Origin: JASHVB01 sp963762885
GTDB lineage: Bacteria; Pseudomonadota; Alphaproteobacteria; Acetobacterales; Acetobacteraceae
Assembly: GCA_963762885.1 (NCBI GenBank)
Contig: CAVXNH010000070.1
Coordinates: 122,291 to 186,290 of the forward strand
Direction: 5' to 3'
DNA: 64,000 nt
The notes below the pieces were generated by a model. The model had not been told where the DNA came from. It saw only the letters and a list, made by a program, of their open reading frames with translations, and searched no databases. Numbering within the stretch: the first letter of the stretch is position 1; every line of letters begins with the position of its first letter. Shown piece after piece: positions 56,679 through 64,000 of the stretch. The translations under genes and the position numbers were made by a program.

Positions 56679-56963
56679 AGATCGCGTCAGTCGTAGCCGC
56701 TGGCTTTACATAAGGCTTGAGTCCGTCGCGGTTCACGACGTCAACGGGTCCATCAAACAGGCTGGCGATAAACTCCTTCAACCCGACATACTCGTCACAC
56801 CCATCCGAGCCTCGGGGTCGATCTCAATCATGATGTCGGTATCGCTATCGGGACGCGCATCGCCGCGTGCGCGCGAGCCAAACAGTGCCGCGTGCGCCAC
56901 GCCACGCGCTTTCAGCGCCGCCTCGTTCTCCCGCAATCGGGCGATGATGTCCTGCTTATCCAT
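56668..56963 (-). CDS. MntA-like nucleotidyltransferase antitoxin, frameshifted
   Basis: A protein of about 98 residues from ATG 56,963. The minimal nucleotidyltransferase motif is HAALFGSRARGDARPDSDTD followed by IMIEIDPEARMG. One indel near 56,800 separates the C-terminal part, which reads EYVGLKEFIASLFDGPVDVV and ends TTDAIYAF. It should transfer AMP to the HepT partner. Order antitoxin then toxin, as in known modules. Confidence 0.87.
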
Positions 56964-57086
56964 GGCTGCCGACCATAGCACAAAAACGCGACACTCGCAG
57001 CCGCCGAATAGCGACCCAACCTGGCGGTGACTTATGCAAAGGGCCTCCTGCAAAAGCATTGGGGGCAATGACGGGACCGAGGGCCG

Positions 57087-57948
57087 CTACAGCCCGTACC
57101 GAACCGCCACCCACAGCTTCTGCCACGCCGGCAGCCCCGCCCGCTCCTCCAGCCGCACCCAGCCGCGTTGCTCCAGCCGCGACAGGATCGCCGCATAGGT
57201 CGCGCCCATCAGCCGCGCCGGCTTCATCGCCCGCCGGTCGCACTCCGCCATCGCCGCCTGTGCCTCCGCGAAATACCCATGCGCCAGCGCGGCAACCCGC
57301 CCGCACACCTCGCCCAGCCGAGGCGACGCCAGCGCCGCCTCCGGCTCCAGCGGCACCCCAGCCTGCACCAGGTATTCCGCCGGCAGGTAGCCGCCCGCGA
57401 TCGGCATCCTCACGCAGGTCGCGCAGGATATTGGTAAGCTGCAACGCCCGCCCGAGCGCCCGAGCCACCCGATCCGCCGCCTCCGACGCATCGCCGAACG
57501 CGCGCACCGACAGCCGTCCCACCGCGGTGGCGACGCGGTCGCAATACAACTCCAGCGTGGTCATATCCGGCGCGACGATGACGGTCTCGGCGTCCATCTG
57601 CATGCCGTCGATCACCGCGATGAAGTCCGCCTCCCGCAGGCCGAAGCACCCCACCGCCAGCACCAGCACGCGAGTCACCGGCCCGTCGGCCTCGCCGCGG
57701 TACAGCCCGGCAATGCGCCCACGCCAGGCCGCCAGCCGCGCCAGCTTCTCGGCCAACTCCCCGGGCTCGTCGGCGATGTCGTCGACGATCCGGCAGAACG
57801 CATAGATCGCATACATCGCATGCCGCCGGTCCGGCGGCAGCACCCGCATGCCACGATAGAACGAGGTGCCGGCGGCGCGCACGATCGCCTCGACGGCGCT
57901 CAGATCGTCCGCCGCGGCGCCCAGCGGCGCGGGCGTCGCCTTGCTCAC
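57087..57948 (-). CDS. hpnD: Squalene/presqualene synthase HpnD, frameshifted
   Basis: A prenyl synthase family protein of about 287 residues from GTG 57,948, overlapping the hpnC stop (GTGA). Aspartate-rich motif 1 in AIYAFCRIVDDIADEPG, then RVLVLAVGCFGLREADFIAV and motif 2 in ALQLTNILRDLREDADRGRL. One indel near 57,420 precedes LPAEYLVQAGVPLEPEAALA. HpnD makes presqualene diphosphate from two farnesyl diphosphates in hopanoid synthesis. The expected hpnE does not follow it. Confidence 0.9.
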
Positions 57949-58770
57949 AGGTAGCGCAACGCCACCAGGACGCTGGTGGCGAAGTCGAACTTCGACAGCT
58001 TCACCCGCCGCGCCAGCGGATCCTGCCGCGCCAGCCGGTTGGCGAGGCGCTTGGCCAGGCCGACGATCACCGCCGTCTCCAGCCGCAGCCGCCGGTCGCG
58101 CGTGCGCGGCGGCAGGTCGGACGCGAAGGTGGTCATCCGATCGACGCGGTGCAGCAGCGAGTTCGAATACCTTGCGCAGCGCCGGCGTCATCACCGGCTT
58201 GCGCAGGTCGGCAATGCCCGAGCCGAACTCGGCCAGCAGATCTTCCGGCAGATAGCAGCGATCGAGTGTCCAGATCGACCATGCAATCCTGCATGTGGTT
58301 CAGGATCTGCAGCGCAGAGCATAACGCGTCGGATGGCGCATGCGTGGTGTGGCGCTCGCGGTGCAGGTCCAGCACATGCCGGCCGACCGGCGCGGCGGAA
58401 TAGCGGCAGTAGTCGTATAGCTCGCTCAGCGTGGCATAGCGATGCTTGGTCGCGTCGAGGCGGAAGGCGATCAGCAGTTCGGTGGCGTGGATCGGCTTGA
58501 CGCCCGGTCGCGCCAGGCTGTCGCGCAGCGCCAGCGCGCTGGGCGAACCGTCGTCGCCGCCGGCCGAGCAAGACCGCTTCCATCACGTCGAGCCGAGCCA
58601 GCTTGTCCTGCGGCGGCCAGCGTCGGCGAGTCGGCGATGTCGTCGGCGTTGCGGGCGAAGGTGTAGAACGCATGCACGTGCGGGCGCAGGTCGGGGCGGA
58701 TCAGGCGCGAGCCGACCGGGAAATTCTCGTCGCCGCGATCCTTGCCGGACCAGGCTTCGACGTTGGACAT
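57945..58770 (-). CDS. hpnC: Hydroxysqualene synthase-type HpnC, several frameshifts
   Basis: About 275 residues once joined. Start ATG 58,770: NVEAWSGKDRGDENFPVGSR, HVHAFYTFARNADDIADSPT with the first aspartate motif, and HRERHTTHAPSDALCSALQI followed by NHMQDCMVDLD as the second. The C-terminus reads FDFATSVLVALRYL. At least four indels lie between 58,590 and 58,140. HpnC converts presqualene diphosphate to hydroxysqualene. The frameshift density is higher here than elsewhere, so genuine decay cannot be excluded. Confidence 0.82.
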
Positions 58771-58775
58771 GTGGT

Positions 58776-59909
58776 TCACCCGGCCTCTCCCTGCGGGCCG
58801 GCCCTGATAGGCCCTGCCCTTCCATGCGACACCGCGGCCGCGGTAGTGGTTTGCCGCTGAGCCGACGTGTCGCGGCCATGTAAAACGCCGCCACCAACGG
58901 CAGCAACGGTGCCCAGAGCAGGCGACGGCGATAGCGGCGCAGGGTCGGGAGGATAGCTGGCCAACAGCATCGCCCAGGCGGCGAGGCCCAGCAAGCGGGC
59001 CGCGCCATGGGCGAACAGCGCGGCAGCCGGCGGCAGCAGCAAGACCAGCGCCATGCCCAGCGTGGTGGCGAACAGCAGCAGCGGCGAAAAGCGAAGCTGG
59101 ACATAGGCGGTGCGCGCCACCATCCGCCAGATATCCGCGAAGCCGGGATAGGGCCGGACAGAGCGAGCCAGGTCGCTATGGCCGAGCCAGATGCGGCCGC
59201 CTGTTTTCACCGCAGCCGCCAGCGCCACGTCGTCGATCAGTTTGTCTCGCACAGCCTCAATTCCGCCAATGCGCGCCAGGGCGTCACGGCGCAGAAGGAT
59301 CGTGCCGCCTGCCGCCGCCGCGGTAGCGCGCTGCGAGTCGTTGACCCGGAGAATGGATAGAGCAACTGGAAAAAAACACAAAAGCCGGCACCAGCGCGCG
59401 TTCTGCCAGGCTGTCGCGGCGCAGTGCCACCATTTCCGAAACCAGGTCGCAGCCGGTCCGCTCTGCCTGCGCGACCAGGGCGCGAGATGCCCGGCTAATG
59501 CACGATATCGGCGTCGGTAAGAGAATAAAGTCGGCGTCGCCGGCTTCGCCACGCCCTGGGCGACGGCCCATAACTTGCCGCTCCAGCCCGGCCGGCCGCG
59601 GCGCGCCGGTCAGGACGGTCAGCCGCGGCATCGCCCGGGGCCCTCCCGCGATCCCGGCGGTGCCATCAGTGCTGCAATCATCAACAACAATCATGCCCAA
59701 CCCGCCCCGATGTGCTGCGCCAGCAAGCTCGGCAGCGCTCGCCCAATCACCGGGGCCTCGTTGCGCGCCGGCACGACGACGGCTGACATCGATGGACCGC
59801 GCCGGCCGATCCACCGCAAGCTCCGGAACCGAATGCCAAAACCGACCATGCGCCAGCACGAGCCACAGTCAGACGCGCCAGCGACAGCAACGCCAGCGGC
59901 CGTGATCAT
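58776..59909 (-). CDS. hpnB: Hopene-associated glycosyltransferase HpnB, several frameshifts
   Basis: A family 2 glycosyltransferase of about 378 residues. Blocks in order, in changing frames: AVVVPARNEAPVIGRALPSL, MIVVDDCSTDGTAGIAG, ERALVPAFVFF, AAAAGGTILLRRDALARIGG, KLIDDVALAAAVKTGGRIWL, RPYPGFADIWRMVARTAYVQ and C-terminal TM helices (LLLFATTLGMALVLLLPPAA). This matches HpnB, which sits between hpnA and hpnC in hopanoid operons. ATG 59,909 is the likely start. At least four indels. Confidence 0.8.
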
Positions 59910-59944
59910 CGCAACGGCGGATCCCCGCGCCGTCCGCGCCCTCA

Positions 59945-60450
59945 TCGCACCAGTCCAGTTCGCGGAACCGGCGACGTCCTCCGCCCGCGGCCGGGCGGGC
60001 GCGACGTAGCCCAGTTCGGCCTCCGCCCTGCGCCGAGGAAAAGAACATCTTCTTCGCGCCATCGTCAGATATCGCGCGTGACCAGCGGCGCCACGCCGGT
60101 CAGGCGCGCAAACCCCTCGCATCCCCAGCGCCAGCGGCCAGAGCAGATCGACCGCGCAACCGCAGTCACGGCGGCCGCCGGCCGGCGCGCTCGGCAACCA
60201 TCGAGAAGATATCCCTCAGATCAAATTATCGCCGCCCAGAATATAGCGCGCCCCAATGCGCCCGCGTCCAACGCCAGAACATGCCCGCGCGCGACATCAT
60301 CGACATGCACCAGATTGAGCCCGGTATCGACATAGGCCGGCATGCGTCCGCTGCGCGGCGTCGAGAATCATCTTCCCGGTCGGCGTCGGCTTGATATCGC
60401 GCGGCCCCACCGGCGCCGCCGGATTGACCACCACCGCCGGAAGCTCGCAC
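59945..60450 (-). pseudogene. hpnA: HpnA sugar epimerase, C-terminal half only, truncated at the junction
   Basis: The minus strand reads ELPAVVVNPAAPVGPRDIKP, then TPTGKMILDAA, MPAYVDTGLNLVHVDDVARG and HVLALDAGALGRAI, the substrate-binding half of the hopanoid-associated NAD-dependent epimerase HpnA. The N-terminal Rossmann half is absent: at about 60,450 the sequence changes abruptly to an unrelated gene on the other strand. Several indels follow (LRDIFSMVAERAGRRPP, ELGYVAPARP near the end). Confidence 0.75.
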
Positions 60451-60626
60451 ACGGGCGTGCAATTCGTGCCCACAGGCGGCATCACGGCGGCGACGCTGCC
60501 CGCCTATCTGGCGCTGAAGCAAGTGGCGGCGGTGGGCGGCTTCGTGGATGGCGGAACGGGAGTTGTGCAAAACACGCCTGGGAGAAGATCACGGCGCTGA
60601 CGGCGGAAGCGATGGAGAAGGTTTAA
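60450..60626 (+). pseudogene. eda: 2-keto-3-deoxy-6-phosphogluconate aldolase, 3' end only
   Basis: The plus strand reads TGVQFVPTGGITAATLPAYL, ALKQVAAVGG, then with an indel SWMAEREL and WEKITALTAEAMEKV before TAA at 60,624. FVPTGGI with the phosphate-binding GG and the VGGSWM block are the C-terminal signatures of KDPG aldolase. The first 150 residues, including the Schiff-base lysine, are missing because the contig changes source at about 60,450. Confidence 0.7.
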
Positions 60627-63600
60627 TTCCTCGGCAGCACGACGTCCTTCCATTCCATGGTGCGGACGGGGCGGGCGCCGATGGTGAAATGGGCTATATT
60701 TGACAGCGGCGCGGCAAAATTGGAATTCATCGCGACCACCCCGACCCGACGGTGCCGCCGGAGTTGGCGCCCGCCGGCTATTCAATCCGTGGCCGTCCTT
60801 GGTAGTGGCGGTGACGGAGTACCACCAGGTTTGCGTGGCGACGAATCCCCGGCGATGGAAACAAAAGAACGCACGTCCGAATTCTCGCCGATGCCGTCGA
60901 CTGGCTGCCGCCGATGAGCGACATCGAACTCCGAAAGTCCGACACGACTTGCGTATTCGAGCGGGCCGAGAGCGTAACGAAGGCGCACTACCAGCCGTGC
61001 CGGGAGATTCGTCGCCGCCCCGGCGCTAGAGGTCTGGACCTTGCCGGTGGGGTCGGGGTTCTGTTGCCCAACATAGCTCAACCCGCACGGTTTTCGCCGA
61101 AATGGCTGTGGAATCGGTTGGCCGGCATCATCCAAGAGGGCAACGCTACGACTACCGATCCTGCGGCTCGATGCCGGGTGCGAGGAACCAGAGAGTCAAA
61201 AAGCGCGGCTTCGCCACATCGGTTCTTGCCGGATGCACATAGAGAACCTTGAGATATGGAAGAACCTCGCAAGCTCAATTTCAGCGGGATCAGCCACCTC
61301 GCAGAGCCGTCGGGACGGTACGAATGAAGTTTCTATTGGTGACCCACCTATCCTGCCACGCGAGAAATCGCAGCTTGGGGCGGCTCAGCGAGCAGGGCAG
61401 GCGCAACGGGCGCGGCGGGCGCGGCGGCGGAATTGGTTTTGGTTCCGCTGCCGTATTGCACCGTTTTGTAGCGGAGGTTCACGCTCGGCGGGCTTGCGTT
61501 GGTGCTGACGACTTGAAGCAGACCAGCCATCCGTGTAGGGGTTTTGAATAGAACGGTCACTGGCAAACGAGGCCCTGCAATACCCGTTAAACCGGGATGA
61601 TCCTGGATGGTCCGGGAAATGGTCAGCGCCTGTGCCGCCGACATTTCCTCCCATTGCTCGTTGTCCAATAACCGCAACACGGTGCCGCCGGTCGCGTTGA
61701 TGGAGGGTCTCTCGGCCGCGTCATAGGACAACCTTCTGTGCATGCCCACTACAGATGGCCGAGTCTGCGGATGGCGGGACTTGGCACCCGGCGGCAGAAG
61801 CCCTCCTAACGCGTAATTCGGCAAAGGCACAAGCCTGCCGGAAACCAGGTTGAGGCAGTCGGTCTGGCCGTTGGTGTCCAACTCCAGCACTCTCTCGATC
61901 ACCGGGCTGAAGCTTTGAATCGAATTCGAGCGATCTGCGGAGAATCTTGCCTGTCAATACTTGCCACTTCTCCTTTCCGGCGCCGTCCTTTCTGTCGAAT
62001 CGTTTCAACTCGAAAAGCGTGAGCACGTTGCCTGCTTCGCCAACGAGGTCGGTCTTTCCCAGAAGAGCCGTCCCGTGCCTGCTTCAGCGCCATTTCGGCC
62101 TTCTCCTCGTCAGGCAGATAAAAGCCGTAAACAATTTCGCCGGCCCGTGATTTTTATTGGCGAAATCGTCGGGCGTTGCCTGTATTTTGGGTTTCAGCCC
62201 ACCGTCGAGATCCTCCCCGGTAAAGCTGATTCCATTTCCCAGCCCGATTCAGAGTCAGCCAGGCCCCAGCAAGCAACTCAAGGGTGGGCCGCTGTAGTCC
62301 ACCCAGCCATATTTCGGCTTGTTGGTTAGTGGCGGGCCTTGGAACTCAGCGGTGATCGATAAGCGGGGAGTGCGGGATGCGGAGACGATTTTGAAAATGA
62401 CGATATTGTTGGTCTCGCTCGACCGCGGGTGACGCGAATGGCGGCCAGCGGATTTTGGACCGACGCCGCACTGAACTGCATCAACTGCGGATGCCACTGG
62501 CCATTCGGGCACGGCGTTTTTCGTGGAAGAAAATCGCCAATAAGAATCACGCCAACAACCGCGGCCGCTATTCCGATGACGGATGAAATCCGTTTTGCCT
62601 CGGCGCGGGGGGACGGATCAAATAACAGATGGCTTTCCATTCTCCGTTTTGCTGCAAGGCGAACGTCACGGTTTCCACCGCCGCCAGCAGAGCCGTCGAA
62701 GGAGGTGGCGTACTTCGCGACAAAAAGCGTCCCGACGGTGCTGCGCCTCCCGGGAGGATCAATTTGCACAACGACTTCGCCAAGAGGCCGGCGGATTTTT
62801 TCGCCTTTGCCAATCCAGGCGTCCTTCTGCGTCACGGCGCGCTGGAAAAGACGCCGCCGGCGGTTTCCCAGCTTTGCGCGTGATTCCCGGCGTCCATGAT
62901 GGCCAGCCAGGAGGCCCACCCGTCCAAAGAAGTGCGAGGGAATCCGGGTGGGCCCGTTTTGACGTGCCAGCCGTCTCCTGAATCCAGAGCGGGACGCCTG
63001 GACCTGAATTTGCGAAAGGCACGAGAATGAAGATCCACGCAAGCCGGTCATTTCCACCATCAGCCTTTTTGCCCATGGCAGAGAAAAGAAATGCCAACCC
63101 GCCACCGGATCCTCTCCGTCAGAGAAGCGTCCAACACATGGACTCCGATGGCCCCGCCGGGCCGAAAACCAGATAGCCGAGTGGGGCCCCGCCCCCGATC
63201 GCAATGGGCGCGATCGCCCGCCGCCAAGCACCGCCAGCAAGGCCACGGCCAGTCCGCCAAAGGCGATGAGGCCGAAGGCGCCCACCGCCAAAGGCAAAGA
63301 CACCGATGGCCAGTCCGCCAAAGGCGAAATCCGGCCGTTGCCATGCCGCCGAAAGCAACAACGCCTTTCGCCCTGTCCCCAATCGCGATTATCCCCTTGG
63401 CAACACCACACCGGCCGGTCTGCCGGTAGAACCCCTGAAGTGACGTGCAGCCAGGGCAGGCCGAAGAGCGTCGCCTTCGACCGGTGGTCCAGACGCCGTA
63501 TTCGTTGTTGACGAGATAAGATTGGCCAAGGAGGGTCGCTTTGGATCGGGAGTCCAGACCTTGGTCGGTCCGGGGAGTGCGGGCATCGTTGTGACGCGGG

Positions 63601-64000
63601 CCGGCTGGCGGAGCCCGTCGTCATTCCGCTTAGGCGGGCGCCAGCCGGTGCAACCGGGGCGGCTGCGCTCCCCGAACTGACAATAGTCTCCACCATGGTC
63701 TTAACTTCGCTGGCTTGCTTGGTAGCGGAGGGCGGGGTTCTTTTCCAAGGCGCGCAGGACCACTTCATCCAGGCGCACGTCAATTTGAACTTTCCGGGAC
63801 AGCGGCCTGAGGCGGTTGCCGGGCAACTCGCCAGTGAGCATTTGGTCGAAAACCACACCCAGTGAATAAATGTCGGCCCGGCTGTCCACCGGCGCGGATC
63901 GGTCTTCTGTTCCGGCGCGCTGTAGCCGGGGGTGCCCACGACCCGCTCGCCGCCGGTGAATGCGGAGGACAATGTTACCGCCGGCAGGCGCGCGCTGCTT
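60623..64000 (-). CDS. Ser/Thr protein kinase with Gly-rich and DUF4019-like regions, Verrucomicrobia type, partial, frameshifted
   Basis: One long gene from beyond 64,000 to TAA at 60,623, about 1,120 residues here, with many indels. Kinase end: GTPGYSAPEQKTDP, SRADIYSLGVVFDQMLTGEL, RKVQIDVRLDEVVLRALEKN. Then a FGLPWLHVTSGV motif, a membrane part of AFGG/AIGG repeats (FAFGGLAIGVFAFGG), a DUF4019-like block (SWETAGGVFQRAVTQKDAWI, GTLFVAKYATSFDG, VETVTFALQQNGEWKAI), and a tail with ERVLELDTNGQTDCLNLVSG, QWEEMSAAQALTIS and AHFTIGARPVRTMEWKDVVL. I know this order from Verrucomicrobiota kinases. It is not expected in an alphaproteobacterium. It converges on eda with overlapping stops. Confidence 0.75.

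Noticed and set aside
57945..59909. hpnC and hpnB as true pseudogenes
   Set aside because: All conserved motifs are present in order and breaks are single-base shifts like those elsewhere, so sequence error is more likely; decay is still possible.

Overview
The window reads as high-GC DNA from an alphaproteobacterium, most likely of the Acetobacteraceae/Rhodospirillales type. The evidence is the gene content (hopanoid genes hpnA-D, a CYP153 alkane hydroxylase, a K+-independent proton-pumping pyrophosphatase, DUF917/hydantoinase genes) and several families of dispersed palindromic repeats. The last 3.5 kb (about 60,450-64,000) is different. It is visibly less GC-rich and carries a Ser/Thr kinase of a type I associate with Verrucomicrobiota, plus a matching eda 3' end, so a chimeric join (or, less likely, transfer) lies near 60,450.

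About 25 otherwise intact-looking genes are broken by single-base indels, several of them in short homopolymer runs, and both halves of the window are affected. This looks like uncorrected sequencing or assembly error. Genes marked 'frameshifted' should be read as probably whole in the organism; only clearly decayed fragments are called pseudogenes.

Layout. 1-7.7 kb: a giant repeat protein on the minus strand. 8.3-14.4 kb: a LuxR-type regulator, an iron-type solute-binding protein, an esterase, and a cache protein followed by a chemoreceptor. 14.7-17.8 kb: CYP153 and an acyl-CoA ligase, a likely alkane or fatty-acid activation pair. 17.9-24.5 kb: DUF917, HyuA, a dihydroorotase-like cyclic amidase, an SDR and a pirin, a cluster for cyclic amides or hydantoins. 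24.7-28.5 kb: an HtrA protease, OmpR-type regulator, histidine kinase and small secreted protein in one envelope-stress operon. 28.6-34.1 kb: a decayed phage portal gene, DUF4142, an SDR, a toxin-antitoxin remnant, an OmpA protein paired with a two-TM protein, and a RES/Xre toxin-antitoxin pair. 34.3-39.2 kb: an ABC-2 exporter, histidine phosphatase, SYLF protein, orphan HigA and a DUF1778/GNAT pair. 39.5-46.6 kb: an SDR, an NMT1-type ABC importer with an amidohydrolase, an MFS transporter and an Smr protein. 46.6-51.4 kb: MazEF flanked by direct repeats, HppA, and an unrecognised repeat-tailed protein. 51.5-57.0 kb: an IS5-type element followed by a compact defence and toxin-antitoxin island (PIN remnant, DUF4258-like plus Shedu-like nuclease, Mrr-like endonuclease, HEPN-like protein, serine recombinase, HepT/MntA). 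57.1-60.4 kb: hpnD, hpnC, hpnB and a truncated hpnA. 60.45-64 kb: the foreign tail.

The most notable features are the defence island that ends the hopanoid operon, the density of toxin-antitoxin loci (eight, whole or broken), the sevenfold repeat of the giant protein, and the chimeric tail.
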